Shown here in pieces: positions 1 to 24,306 of a DNA stretch of 64,000 nucleotides. Both the position numbers and the translations under genes were made by a program. The DNA is from Glandiceps talaboti. Its lineage: Eukaryota; Hemichordata; Enteropneusta; Spengelidae. The stretch is taken from contig NC_135550.1 in NCBI RefSeq assembly GCF_964340395.1, forward strand, positions 10,868,408-10,932,407, written 5' to 3'. Under the pieces are notes generated by a model. That model searched no databases, had not been told where the DNA came from, and saw nothing but the letters and a program-made list of their open reading frames with translations. The stretch's first letter is position 1; each line of letters begins with the position of its first letter.

Positions 1-846
1 ATAATGATTTAAAGAATGATCATATGCCTACTTCAAAAACATTTGAGCTAAATGACAATGCTATGTTTGATAGATTATTTTTTTAAAGGAAAAACGTTCC
101 CAAATATCTCAGTACGTGCCAAACAGTAAAACATTGTTTTAATTTTTGCAAAGAGAATGTCGGTAGACATTGTTCTAAAAGTAGATACTTGGATGGTAAT
201 GTGATCAGTATGTATGTATGTATGTATGTATGTATGTATGTATGTATGTATGTATGTATGTATGTATGTATGTATGTATGAGTGCGTGTATTGTAAAACA
301 TTTTTATTTGTTTTTTAACATGGAAGGGGGGTACTTCAGAATGTTTGATCAAGGCAGAGGGGGTACTTAAACTTTTTGGGCTATGGCAAGGGGGAAGGGC
401 AGAAGCATGGATTGCAAACTGCTACTTATTGCTACTTACACAGAACAAATTAGTTGTGAACCAGTGACATGTAGGTATAGTTATGAACCGCACGTTACAA
501 AATTGGTAAGCGCATTCCTTCTGCACATGGAAAAAATAATTTGGTGCAGGACTTCTAATAAGAAAAAAAATTGCTGTTATAATTTGCTGCCATGCCCACT
601 CACCCCAGAAATCAAATGGTTCCCACTTATCTATGTTTCCGATTTGTTCAGTATTCTGGTATAATATAATAGCGATAAACTACCCCTGGGGATGGTTTAT
701 TGCTATTTTTTCACGACGTGCTAGTTAAATGTCTAGACCAATCATATTTCTCGATTTGCGCCATCAATATACTGGCATAATATTATAAATCCACTTTATA
801 TCTTCACCTCAGTGTGTCTGTTTTGGTTCCAAACACACACACATTC

Positions 847-903
<57 letters not shown>

Positions 904-910
904 ACATACA

Positions 911-964
<54 letters not shown>

Positions 965-1176
965 TAAATTGTTCTGGGTGAATCCACCATTACTGTAATA
1001 CCATATCCCCTAAATCAGCAAAGATGTCTTCCATTTCATATAAAAGCTACTGACCCACAAATACCACATTCAGCCATGTTTAGTTTACAAAGTGTCTTTC
1101 TCTACATCAAGCTATGTAATCACGTGCACGGTTTGCCGATGTTGGCTCAGATCATCACGGTAATATATTGACAACA
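1..1176. other. Non-coding flank with two microsatellites
   Basis: I see no gene here. The stretch holds a (TATG)n tract at 209-280 and a long (CA)n tract at about 835-960. The reading frames across both are low-complexity artefacts made only of repeated dipeptides. Confidence 0.7.
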
Positions 1177-1262
1177 TTACAGGCCTAGAGCAGCTGCAGC
1201 ATTGAGAACTTCTACCCAGTACCCATCGGGGTCTCTGATAAATGCAACGCCTTTGACTTCGC
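1177..1262 (-). CDS. Extra glyoxalase I terminal exon (phase 1), downstream of copy B
   Basis: On the minus strand an acceptor (TTTCAG) is followed by an 86-nt exon encoding [20 protein letters not shown] and then a few Ala/Leu residues and a TAA stop. This is the C-terminal block of glyoxalase I, including the zinc-ligand Glu of the DGYWxE motif. Length and phase match the last exon of copy B (3215-3300) exactly. No partner exons are visible between 1262 and 3215, and gene direction puts upstream exons at higher coordinates. It is therefore either an alternative last exon of copy B or the only remnant of a tandem gene. The frame is intact and codons are conserved, which argues for recent or present use. 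Confidence 0.75.
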
Positions 1263-3214
1263 CTGAAACATACCAAATGGAATAATATGTTTTGATCTAT
1301 ATTTGGTGTATCGAGGATCCTACACACACGTTAGTAGTATTAGTCAACTTTCAATTAACTATGTGGAACTACCATCTTCGGGATAAATCACAAATTATCG
1401 GCATCATTATTTGCAGGCCGACAGGCTGAACTGCGAGTCGATCTGCGGGTTAATTTGCGGGTCGTTCAAAACGACAATTATTTGTATAAAATCAACTCCA
1501 ACAAATATAAGCTTACAAAAAAAAAATTAATGACAAATGAATATATGTATATGTAATAAGTAATCTATATGAACACTAGAAGTATCCAGTCAATACTATG
1601 GTGATCATCCTCACTATGATGATTGATTTAGTAATGACATGAATAGAATACAGTACAGGGAGCTCAGTTGTGACAATAATAGAGACATAATTACTGGATG
1701 TACCGATTATTCAATTATCTATTATTCGATTTCAAAATTGTGGCTGTTTCACCATTCATTTCTGTTCCTCAGTGATGTAACTAGGGCCTAACTACTGATG
1801 TAGTGTTGTTGTCATCTTACTGTGGTCAGGCTAGTGTGTGAGAGCCATTGTGTAACAAGTCAGACTAATTTGATTGTATAACTTGATTTCAGCCATAAAC
1901 TTGACTTGATGTTTTAAAAAAAGGACACCACTTCCTATTAAGAGTTGTTTAAGAGATATTTTGTCCACTGTCATCTATATTACAGTAAATAGTTAGTCTT
2001 ATGTAATCATTGAAAGTACACCTTAATAGTGGAACAGGAATATTTTCGCAAGCGACACTAACTAATCATTTTTAAAAATAGCCATCACGGGGTGGGGGGG
2101 GGGGGTTAATACACAAAATTGTGTGTGCAATTAGCCCAACACATAGGTTCTATCGAATAGTGTGTGACCTGCACAATAAGTTACCCCCAGTGACCAGCAA
2201 ACAAGATCTTTGGGTTTAATGGAAAAATAATAGCTACCCACAGTGACGGGCAACCCGCACAATAGTTACACTAACTTCCACACAGTGACCCGCAGCAGCC
2301 CACATCTCGCACAACAGTTACACTCCCAGGCCTGCAGCGACCTGTAGCAGCCCACAACCCGCACTAAGGTATACTCACAAGTTCTGGACATGACATTACA
2401 CAACACATCACATATATTCCAATTTATTCGGTAATACGAAAAATATGCCATGTACAGTATCTGGTAAAAGGAGGTCGTAAAATAGATGTCTTGTGTTCAA
2501 TCTGAGTCTAAGGTTCAATCTATTGTATTGCAAGATTATCTATGAAAATAGTATTTCTAGTAAGGTCAACTTCACTCAGTCTAGATATTGGGGTCGTGGT
2601 AATACGGCCTCCTGTTATCAGATAACGCATGTGGCATATGTTGATTGTTTGAATTGAAATTTCCAAAGAGTGGAATCTGTTTTGTACCTTAGTATAGTCT
2701 TAAGCAGCGATTGACAGGAGAGTAACTTTACCAGTATCCAATAAGGAACTGGCCATATCTTTCGCAAACAAAAGATATGCCATTGAAGTTTGCAATGTTT
2801 GACCAATAGATAAGATTTCTCTGAAAGTGTTGCGGACAATATGCTGAAAACTTAGGTCTTATCACTTGAGTTTATCTTGAAAATCACAGTTGTGTCTATT
2901 CCTTTCAAGCTGGTCATTTGAATTTCATTACCTTTCTGTAGGCAAGTTTTGGCGTATGTACTCAATTTTTGCTGTCAATGCAACTACTAAGGAAGTATTT
3001 GTACAAGTTGAGAGAGAAAGAGTATTAGATTAGTATGATAAACAATGGCAGTCACCTAATACACACAGTTCATATTGTAATATCTGATATGCATGCAAAA
3101 ACTTATTTTAAATTAATACATTTACCCAATGTTTCTGAAAGATGGAGGGACAGATAGATAGGCAAGCTGATAAGCAGGCAGACAGGAGACAGGCAGTTAA
3201 AATGTTGTGATGAT
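1263..3214. other. Intergenic or intronic stretch without a visible gene
   Basis: Apart from a poly-G run near 2091-2105 I recognise no coding exon here. The text CCCGCA...ACAGTTACACT recurs in degenerate form between about 2160 and 2370, which suggests a short decayed tandem repeat. Confidence 0.5.
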
Positions 3215-11543
<8,329 letters not shown>

Positions 11544-11818
11544 TTTGTTGTTTGTGCACAGCCGAAAACTCGTGTAACAAGTGGGACTGCAGCGGGCTAA
11601 CTGTGTTCGTGACGCTCGCCAGATACTCGACACAGCAGTCTTTATCATGTTTATCGACGGTGGAAGTGGTTCGAAGTGCTGTAATACCTTCCTGCCTGTC
11701 AACCTGATGAAATGTATAACAAATATATACCTAATTTTAAACAGAGCATGCGCACACACTCACGGTACAACTTCGTACAACCCCTATACAGCAAGCCCCC
11801 CCCCCCACACATATACGT

Positions 11819-11823
<5 letters not shown>

Positions 11824-11849
<26 letters not shown>

Positions 11850-11909
11850 TACATACATACATACATACATACATACATACATACATACATACATACATAC
11901 ATACATACA
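11824..11909. repeat. (CA)n / (CATA)n microsatellite, unit 1
   Basis: A (CA)n run passes into (CATA)n. The equivalent in unit 2 is at 14457-14546. A second tetranucleotide array, (TATG)n, lies at 9588-9633 and 12210-12272. The frames across these arrays are artefacts. Confidence 0.9.
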
Positions 11910-12156
11910 ACAATTGATGAAAAAGCTTACCGTCAAGATACACACATATTTTCCAAGGAGTTCCTTGAAAATAACCCAGAAAAGAAAACCGTAAATCAAA
12001 TATTCAGAGACGTCATTATCATGATCAGTCTTATACAAAAACACGTTCCAACTAAACAAGTCAAACAGCAAGGAGGTAAACCAAACTGGGATAAATTCAA
12101 GAAAACCCGACAGGAAGTTGACAAAGAACTTAGGAAAGCAAATGGAGAATACATAT
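11910..12156 (+). pseudogene. Truncated retrotransposon ORF fragment, unit 1
   Basis: This is the copy of the first part of the non-LTR element at 14549. It runs from the microsatellite edge to GGAGAATACATA, where the duplication join cuts it off. It encodes the charged linker that precedes the reverse transcriptase domain and has no catalytic part. Confidence 0.8.
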
Positions 12157-14116
12157 ACATATGTATCCTTGATGGTAATTACACACTGAACCTGTTTCCA
12201 CAGTGCTAAAATGTATGTATGTATGTATGTATGTATGTATGTATGTATGTATGTATGTATGTATGTATGTATACATATGTGTGTGTGTAAGTGTGTGTGT
12301 GGGTGAACAACTTGGAGTATATAAGAGTAATTCAGGATGTACATACAAACGTACACACTTCCGTTTTAATACATAAATGAAAGTGTTGACATTCAATATT
12401 AAAGGCGATATCAAGTGCTATCTCATGCAATGCTAAATTTTCTAACATATTAATTTTTTTCAATGAAAAAATATTTCGCGGCCCCCCTTTCAAACCATGA
12501 GAATTTTCATGCCCCCCCCCCTTCAAGCCTCCCATTTTTTTCATGCCCCCCCCCCTCCGTAAATTCTGTCCGGTCCCTAACAAACAATCAGCCCAGAAAT
12601 CAGATGCACTGAAATTGGGGCGAGTTGACACTGGGGCGAGCTGAATTGGACGAAATGATTCGTCACCGACAGTCCTGTTCACACGGTCCTGGAACAATGC
12701 TCGATACCCCGGAAACCCCTGAGAACGATTGAATGACATTTCTGTCTGTGCTCTAGCCCACAGGGGCGTGTATTATTGCTTAGATTTCCGTTTTCTTAGG
12801 AAAATATCATACGAATCTTGCTGCTACAAATGTATCGATCTATAGTACTACGTATACTATAAATATGAGCTATACAGGTAGGAATGTATATTCAAAAGGT
12901 TGTTATATTTAGTCTGTAGACCTGGAAAACAACAATCTATGCAATATTACACGCCCCTGTGCTCTAGCCTCCCATTCATATATGATTCAGCTCAGAGCAC
13001 TCCTAAATGGTACAGTGAAATGGCGAAACGTTTTCAAAGTTTTTGCTACGCTGCGCTGGTGAATCAAATCTCGCTAACCCAGACAGTCAAATGATCGTTC
13101 GGCAGGATACAGAGCCATGCATGACACACAAACATTTGCGACGCAAGGGATGAACGTATTCAATTATTTATAGCCCGCAATTTCGTTGTATAAGATGATG
13201 TTTTTCTTAGGAACAAATCCGCTTTAGGTGACTTTTAAATGTGTTGAGATTAAACAGTATCGTATTGAGAGACATGTTTTATTTTTTGTTTGTTTTACCT
13301 TTATATGTCTGAATTAGACTGATGAATCCTGCGACTCAAATATTGCACGGACGAAACTACTACTTAGGAGGTAGAATAGAAGTCTGTCTGTTCATCTGAG
13401 AGCGAAAAGAAAGGTGTCGTCTAGTGTCACAGTACTAGTGACACTAGAGTCTAGTGTCACAGTACTGACTCATAGTATTAAAATAATAAGACAATGAAGC
13501 ATGCAGAGATTGAGAGAGAAATATATAGACAAACAAATTAATATTTTCAATGTTTAAAGTTTGTGGCTAATAACTTGTGCATTTGGCTGATTGTAATCTA
13601 ATGGCTATGGTGTTTTTGAAACCAACAACTGCACAGTGTGTTGACTGTCTTTAAAATGTTGTTTTTTTTTACATACTGAGGGAGCCGTTGTTAATTAATT
13701 CTCGTCCATGTCAGAGAATTAGATGTCATTCAATAAAAGTAATTTTGATTGTCAACACCCTTGGAAAATGACCCGAATCAATACGAATATACCCCTGAAA
13801 AACTGACGAAAATCCTCTGGAACACCCTGGATTTTTTTTTGCTCTAAGTGTATGAACCCTGGACAATGCAATACTTCACTCTCTGCCCCATAACCTCAGA
13901 GGCTCACACCTGAACAGCTCTCTTTACCATAATCTTTACACGTGACCTTGTATCATATTGTGTTCACGTGACTGAGAGTGAGACTGAAAGTAACCATAGA
14001 CGTCACGGTAGACAGTGGAGGAGTCTATGACGATAAACTTACCAATTTCTAAGACATTGGTCTCTCCACTGTCTTTTTATATAAAGCAAAGGGTGAATAC
14101 AGATCGTTTTACAAAC

Positions 14117-14179
14117 CTTTGTGCAAGGGTCAGGCTCTTTGCACGCAGCTTTTATTTCTGCTTCAGGAATGGGTGACAT
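14117..14179 (-). CDS. GLO1: Duplicate first coding exon of glyoxalase copy B
   Basis: A 63-nt exon begins at ATG and ends ACAAAG before the donor GTTTGT. It encodes MSPIPEAEIKAACKEPDPCT and one Lys, identical to 11481-11543. It arose with the 2.63-kb duplication. Its phase-0 donor can join exon 2 at 5405, so it could be an alternative, more distant first exon of copy B with its own promoter region. Nothing shows that it is used. Confidence 0.75.
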
Positions 14180-14455
14180 TTTGTTGTTTGTGCACAGCCG
14201 AAAACTCGTGTAACAAGTGGGACTGCAGCGGGCTAACTGTGTTCGTGACGCTCGCCAGATACTCGACACAGCAGTCTTTATCATGTTTATCGACGGTGGA
14301 AGTGGTTCGAAGTGCTGTAATACCTTCCTGCCTGTCAACCTGATGAAATGTATAACAAATATATACCTAATTTTAAACAGAGCATGCGCACACACTCACG
14401 GTACAACTTCGTACAACCCCTATACAGCAAGCCCCCCCCCCCCACACATATACGT

Positions 14456-14486
<31 letters not shown>

Positions 14487-14548
14487 TACATACATACATA
14501 CATACATACATACATACATACATACATACATACATACATACATACAAC

Positions 14549-16592
14549 AATTGATGAAAAAGCTTACCGTCAAGATACACACATATTTTCCAAGGAGTTC
14601 CTTGAAAATAACCCAGAAAAGAAAACCGTAAATCAAATATTCAGAGACGTCATTATCATGATCAGTCTTATACAAAAACACGTTCCAACTAAACAAGTCA
14701 AACAGCAAGGAGGTAAACCAAACTGGGATAAATTCAAGAAAACCCGACAGGAAGTTGACAAAGAACTTAGGAAAGCAAATGGAGAATACATATCCGAACT
14801 CTCGTCATCAGAAGACAAGAAAAAGTTCTGGAGCTACATAAGAGCAAGGAAGAAAGACAATGTACGAATACAGTCACTCAAAGTACAACAGAAAATAATA
14901 TCAGATGACCAAACAAAAGCGGTATTCACACCTGAAGACCCAAAACTACCAAGTCAACCAACCAGTCCGTTCCCTGATATGCCCAACATCACTATTGCTG
15001 AGGAAGGTGTGGAAAAAACTACTAGCCACCCTAAAGTCTGACAAGGCCGCTGGGTCAGTCAACATTCCAAACAGAGCTTTAAGGATTGCAGCTACAGAAA
15101 TCGCGCCAACTTTACAATATATCTTTCAGCAAAATATTAACCAGGGTGAACTACCAGAAGACTGGAAAACAGGCCAATGTCGCACCAATATTCAAAAAGG
15201 GATCCAATCAGACCCAGTTAGCTACAGACCAATTTCATTAACATGTTTATGCTGTAAACTTCTTGAACATATTATAGACAATCACATAATAAAACACTTA
15301 ACCAAGCACAACACAATTACAGAAATTTCGATCATGTGATACCCAGCTTATAACAACTTTCCACGATCTGTCTGTCTACCCACCACAACAATAAATTGAA
15401 TACAGACATCGCAATCCTGGACTTCAGCAAAGCATTTGACATAGTACCACATAAACACATGTTACAGAAACTCAACTATTATGGCATCAGAAATCAAACT
15501 CTAACCTGGATCAAAACATTTCTAACAAACCGTTTACACAGAGTAATCATAAATGGAAAAACTTCAAAATGGAACCCAGTGTTGAGTGGTGTCCCCCAGG
15601 GATCCGTACTTGGACCACACGTTTTCATCCTGTTCATAAACGATATCACAGAATCAGTAAACTCAACCGTCAGACTATTTGCTGTTGACTGTATCATATA
15701 TAAACCCATAACATCACACGAAGATGAAATCTCATTCCAGCAAGATCTTGACAATCTCGTTGCCTGGTCAAACCAGTGGGGAATGAAGTTCAATGCATCA
15801 AAGTGCAAGGTTATGAAAATATCATGTAAACAAAAACCTGGACTCACTAACTACACCATGCTTGGCACAACAATGGAAGAAGTCAAAGAAGTAAAGTACT
15901 TGGGCATTATACTTCAACACAACCTGAAATGGGATCAGCAGACACGTCATGCAGCCACAAAAGTCACCAAAATACAAAACTTCACTAAAAGAAACTTTCA
16001 TCACTGTTCTAGGACTGTCAAATAAAACTTGTACAAAACCATAGTCCAACCACATCTTGAAAATGCATCAGCAGCCTGGAACCCAGGAACACAAGGAATA
16101 TTGAGACCCTTCAAAAAGTTCAACTCAGAGCAGCAAGATTTGTACTTGGGGATTACAAACCAAAATCAAGTGTTACAGATATGCTACGAGAACTAAAATG
16201 GGACACAATAGAAGTTAGAAGAAAAATTCAACGGCTCACAATCTTACACAAAATCCTAAACGACAAAATAGGCATCAACTCAGAAAATTACGTCAGGCCA
16301 AAAATCAGTAGTAGAAGAACCCACAACAAACAACTTGAAATGTACCACTACACATCAACCCCCTTCATCCATTCCCTTTTTCCGGAAGCCACGAAATTAT
16401 GGAACTGCTTACCACAAAGTGCTGTTGACATTCGATCTTGTGAGACATTCAAAATCCACATATAAGAAACCAGCACCCCACAAGGTAAATCTAATCGCCC
16501 GGCACCACTGTACTCTCGTCAGAACCTTCCAGTTATAGTCCCTGATGGACCAATTTTGGAAGTAAAGACTACAAGGTACAAGGTACAAGGTA
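14549..16592 (+). pseudogene. Broken CR1/jockey-like non-LTR retrotransposon
   Basis: A 5'-truncated element starts at the edge of a (CATA)n tract. The plus strand encodes, in shifting frames, a basic linker with FWSYIRARKK, then reverse transcriptase blocks: SYRPISLTCL, LDFSKAFDIVPHKHML, SGVPQGSVLGPHVFILFIND and LGIILQHNLKWD. There are frameshifts near 15015 and 15330 and a stop at 16023-16025. The catalytic box reads FAVD where FADD/YADD is expected, so one metal-binding Asp is lost. The 3' end is a short tandem repeat (ACAAGGT)n, typical of CR1/L2-type tails. No endonuclease domain is present. The element is dead. Confidence 0.88.
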
Positions 16593-17029
16593 ATCCGTAG
16601 CTATTCGCGGCCATCATTAAAACCCTTTCGAACTTTTCCAGAAAAGGTTATTAACAAAAACTGTTAAGTATCTCTTTTCCTTTAAATCGTGGAATATTGA
16701 AGAATATTAACAGTATGTCGTTTATATTCATTTAGTGTTCACTGAGATGATCAAACAATCATATATCGCATGACGACCGTGCGTTCGCCATATCTGGACT
16801 ATCGCCGTTCTGCATGGAATTTTTGACAGTTTCCCTCTGACACAAAACATACAGTTCAAAGACTTGTTACAATGTATACAACGATGATATTTCATACGGT
16901 TGACAATAAATTTGGCATTTGGAAATGTTGGTTATGGCTGTATTTCTAGTTGTCTGCTCGGTTTGTTTACAGTGATTACGTGATACAACAAGCAAAACTA
17001 CGGCTGTTGGTGAAAGATACGCCTGTGTA

Positions 17030-17165
17030 TCTGCAGGGCTCTCGACCAATCAGAATGCAAGATTGGCGACAGGTGACGTATAAGGTATGGTATTTGGCAA
17101 ATAACATACATATCTGCAGGGCTCCCGACAAATCAGAATGCGAGATTGGTGACAGATGACGTATA
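17030..17165. repeat. Two-copy tandem duplication, about 75 bp
   Basis: TATCTGCAGGGCTC...GACAAATCAGAATGC...GACGTATAA occurs twice in a row (17030-17085 and 17110-17165) with several substitutions. It lies downstream of copy C. A (CATG)n block (17170-17190) and a (CAA)n tract (17200-17255) follow. Confidence 0.75.
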
Positions 17166-17212
17166 AACACACATGCATGCATGCATGCATGTACTTACAA
17201 CAACAACAACAA

Positions 17213-17256
<44 letters not shown>

Positions 17257-17303
17257 CTAATAAAATTGGTCATGTAAATGCTAATGTCAACATTCTACAA
17301 CAT

Positions 17304-17309
17304 TTTATT
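17304..17309 (-). terminator. Polyadenylation signal AATAAA, copy C
   Basis: The minus strand reads AATAAA about 124 nt after the copy C stop codon. It is the first canonical signal downstream of that stop and a plausible 3' end of the transcript. Confidence 0.55.
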
Positions 17310-17432
17310 AGATCCACTGCATATTGATAAATGCTCCATAAACACTCCTCTTCACAGTCATTTTCTTTTATCATGTCTAGTCATTTGAAAATTGTGTTAT
17401 CATCGATGTCTGGATGAAAGTCTTGAAACGTT

Positions 17433-20644
<3,212 letters not shown>

Positions 20645-20693
20645 ATTAGCTAGACACAGGACAGCTAAGTTGAAAGGCAACTCTTCTAGTATA

Positions 20694-21425
20694 TAGTGCT
20701 CAATCTGGGATTGAGTTGAGTTGATTTTATTTGGTAGCGAAGGTAGCCAAGTAAACTGATTGTCAAATTACCAAAACATAGCCTGAGATATTAATACTCC
20801 ATAGATGTCGTAGGAACTACTTTTTTATACATGAATTAAATGGAGTATCATTTAAATATCGTCTGTATTATGTCCTTGAATAATTGTTATTCATATGGAA
20901 CCTTGAGCAGTTATCATTAATTAGTGACGTTTTCATTACAAATGAAGGTACTAGATAAACCACTCAAAATCTAATCAAATAGAATGCTGGATGTAGCGGT
21001 AGGTAACGAAGGGTAGCGATTTTTTTTCCATTAAAAGCACTGACATATGGTAGCGAAGGTAGCGGTACGTAGGTAACGGAGCGTAGCGATTTTTTTTCCA
21101 GCAAAAGCACTGAAATATATAGTACTCAATCTGGGGTTGAATTGATTTTATTTTCCGCCTTCGCTATGTAGCGGATGGTAGCGAAGGTAGCCAAGTAAAA
21201 TGATTGTCAAATTACCAAAACATAGCCTGAGATATTAATGCTCCATAGATGTCGTAGGAACTACTTTTTTTTATACATGAATTAAATGGAGTATCATTTA
21301 AATATCATATGTATTATGTACTTGAATAATTGTTATCCATATGGCACCTTGAGCAGTTATCATTAATAAGTGACGTTTTCATTACAAATGAAGGTACTAG
21401 ATAAACCAATATTTCACTCAAAATC
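20694..21425. repeat. Two direct copies of a roughly 300-bp unit
   Basis: CTCAATCTGGG.TTGA through TAGCGAAGGTAGCCAAGTAAA, CAAAACATAGCCTGAGATATTA, and CTAGATAAACCA occurs at 20699-20960 and again at 21123-21405. The spacer holds shorter TAGCGAAGGTAGCGGTA repeats. The unit lies directly upstream of copy C, so it may include or disturb that promoter. Confidence 0.8.
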
Positions 21426-21552
21426 TAGAACAATTGTTTAAGGTTAAATACGCCGAATTCTGTCGCGCATACGTTTGTGCGCAATAAAATCCCTTAGACT
21501 GTGCGTCGGCCATTTTTCCTTCCGTAAGGAAGGAGGTACTTTAGGGGCAGGA

Positions 21553-21589
21553 ATGTATGTATGTATGTATGTATGTATGTATGTATGTA

Positions 21590-21635
<46 letters not shown>

Positions 21636-21640
21636 CGCCT
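21553..21640. repeat. (TATG)n(TG)n(CG)n microsatellite
   Basis: ATGTATGT units run into TG and then CG dinucleotides. It marks the left edge of the 146-bp satellite. Confidence 0.9.
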
Positions 21641-21684
21641 GTGTGTCTGTGTCATCGTTTTCTCCAAAACGACTGGGTCAATTG

Positions 21685-22520
21685 ATATGATGTACCTTAC
21701 CGTGTTAATGAATGATTTGCATAATTAATGAGTTTCGGTAATTAGGCTATATCTTAAGACTGCGTACTTCAATTTCAATACCATTCAGTACATACATTAA
21801 CCATATCAAATCGTATGTGGCCTATACAATTTGTTGATGTACCTTACAGTGTCAATGAATAATTTGCATAATTAATAAGTTTCGGTAATTAGGCTATATC
21901 ATAAGACTGCGTATTTCAATTTCAATACCATTCAGTACATACATTAACCATATCAAATCGTATGTGGCCTATACAATTTGTTGATGTACCTGACAGTGTT
22001 CATGAATAATTTGCATAATTAATGAGTTTCAGTAATTAGGCTATAACTTAAGAATATATATTTCAATTTTAATACAATTCAATACATACGTTAACTTTAA
22101 AAAATCTCATATGTCCTGTAAAGGTTGTTGATGTACCTGACAGTGTTCATGAATAATTTGCATAATTAATGAGTTTCTGTAATTAGGCTATAACTTAAGA
22201 ATATATATTTCAATTTTGATACAATTCAATACATACGTTAACTTTAAAAAATCTCATATGTCCTGTAAAGGTTGTTGATGTACCTTACAGTGTTAATGAA
22301 TAATTTGCATAATTAATAAGTTTCGGTAATTAGGCTATATCTTAAGACTGCGTACTTCAATTTCAATACCATTCAGTACATACATTAACCATATCAAATC
22401 GTATGTGGCCTATACAATTTGTTGATGTACCTTGTCATTTGCTTAATTAATAAGTTTTGGTAGTTAGGCAATATCTTTAGACTGCATACTTCAATTTCCC
22501 TACAATTTAGTACATACGTT
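21685..22520. repeat. 146-bp satellite, about six copies
   Basis: Copies start with TTGATGTACCTNACAGTG at about 21689, 21834, 21981, 22127, 22274 and 22422. Each contains ATTTGCATAATTAATNAGTT, an octamer-like block next to a homeobox-core-like ATTAAT. Two subtypes alternate (TATCAAATCGTATGTGGCC versus TTTAAAAAATCTCATATGTCC), so larger blocks were duplicated. The last copy is truncated. Confidence 0.88.
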
Positions 22521-23079
22521 AAATGTAACAGCGTGCATATGTACTATAAAAGACGTCGATTTCATCTAAAGATTTAGGGAACACTTCTCATAATTAATTA
22601 TTATCAGTACTTAGGCTTTGTCAAAAAAACGTTCATTACCATATTTTTTGGAATATCATTTCAATGGGTAATTTGCATAATTGGTGATTCCCTTACAGGA
22701 GGCATTCAATTTAAATCTCGTAGATTTTCGATTAGAATGATATTAACGTCGAACCTTCTAATTTTACCTTGTTGTTTTGCAATTTCTCCCAATATCAAGC
22801 TACTGCTTTTTGGTGTGAGCCATGTGATTGTATAATTAACGCAGTATCTCGGGATATATACACTTTCATTCAACATTTATCAAGTGTAATAAAGTATGAT
22901 TTGTAACAATATTATGAAATCTATAAGCCTACGGAAATAAATTGTTGTTCACGATCTAGCCTACGTGTATTACTTTGTAAAATTGTAGTAACACTGGTGA
23001 CCTTTACATTGACCTCTATATATTCAGTGCACAGTGAGGGTGCAATGTGTGGTTTGAACAGGGAGTTTGAATTATATCT

Positions 23080-23620
23080 ATGATAGCAAGACGATACCCT
23101 TACGGAAGTGCATTCAGTTTAAATTGGTTTAGTTCTGCAGACGATCGATCGTCTAAGATGTTAAAATCCGGTAGTAGCAAATTTTTGAAACGGAATGAAT
23201 TGTCAAGTCGTCTAATGGTAAAAGAAGCAACAGTAGAAAGGTGGCGTGTACGATCAGTAAGTGGGGAATACCCAAACCATCCGTTGGACTCGATTGCAAG
23301 TTCAACTAATGTTACCCGAATACTGATAGAGACAAGCAGACAATAACGACCAACAAGGATGTTCCTTGGAATGAAGGGGTAAGAGTCGTCAATCTTGGAG
23401 TACTAGAGAGTAAGATTCGTGTGAAGTATGTCTTAACCATCTCCGTCTCATCAAGTGTACTGGCGAAACTAAGTACGGGGAAGGCAGTGTTTTACATGTT
23501 GAATGTAACAACTGCGGTACCAGCAATAACGTGTACACAAATAAAACCCCATCGAAATGTCGGATAGAAGCGTAGAATGGCAGCCTTCGATAGTCAACAC
23601 TGAAATAGCAACAGGTATGT
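23080..23620 (+). pseudogene. Decayed Mutator-like transposase fragment
   Basis: After RVVNLGVLESKIR (from about 23381) the frame changes to a cysteine-rich part: CEVCLNHLRLIKCTGETKYG, then VECNNCGTSNNVYTNKT, followed in a shifted frame by NTEIATG. Paired CxxC motifs and this order resemble the N-terminal zinc-ribbon region of Mutator-like transposases found in animal genomes. The upstream 88-residue frame (23080-23346) could be its degraded N-terminus. At least two frameshifts and no DDE catalytic part are seen, so it is inactive. Confidence 0.5.
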
Positions 23621-24306
23621 GATTTTGACGAAAATAAGATGTAACTACAATCGTTGTAATGGTGAATGTGTATATTCCATGGATATCTGACCTCTATTTT
23701 CAGGTAAATACTAGTTACAGATTAGGAAATGAATCACATTCTTTCCACCTACATGTACTGTCTAATGCTATTATTTTGGTTACTATTTCACATACTTGTA
23801 TTTCATTGTCTCTCTGACTAATTGGGACTATGTTGATATATTTCCTGTATATATGCTTGGAATATCTGTAAATGTATAATAATATACCCTTTGTGATTTG
23901 AATATAGACTTCCATTCACAAAATCATACCGTTTCAGTTTGATACAGAACGTTTGATCAAATTTAAAAATAAAGTTCATTTTTAATAGTGAAGTAACTAC
24001 TTGTTCTCAAACGTATATATAGATTGTAAGTATTCTCATTTTTATCACCCCAGGGTATGATCAATGCAGGTATTGGTGAAACACATGTCAATACCATGTT
24101 TTCTTCGATGTCACTACAACAATGCACAACCGAACACTGAAATGTAAAGAGAAATTAGCTGGGGAAGCTATTACCCATGTAGCAAAAACATCCTGCCAGT
24201 AAGCTCTTAGAGATGAAGTGATATCCTCAAAGAAACCAAGGTATGTCATTGAAATATCACAAAAACAAACACATACACACATGAACAAACCAAACTGATC
24301 AATTGA
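23621..24306. other. Stretch without recognised features
   Basis: AT-rich sequence between the transposase fragment and the 29-bp array. The terminal exon expected for glyoxalase copy D would fall here but cannot be found; no DPDGYW-type block is visible on the minus strand. Confidence 0.5.

Noticed and set aside
11712-12356. Long frames on both strands with Tyr/Thr/His/Ile or Tyr/Val/Cys/Met repeats
   Set aside because: They are translations of (CATA)n and (TATG)n microsatellites in the duplication units.
14217-15041. 274-codon open frame as a gene
   Set aside because: It is a chance fusion of sequence antisense to the glyoxalase first exon, a (CATA)n microsatellite and the start of the dead retrotransposon.
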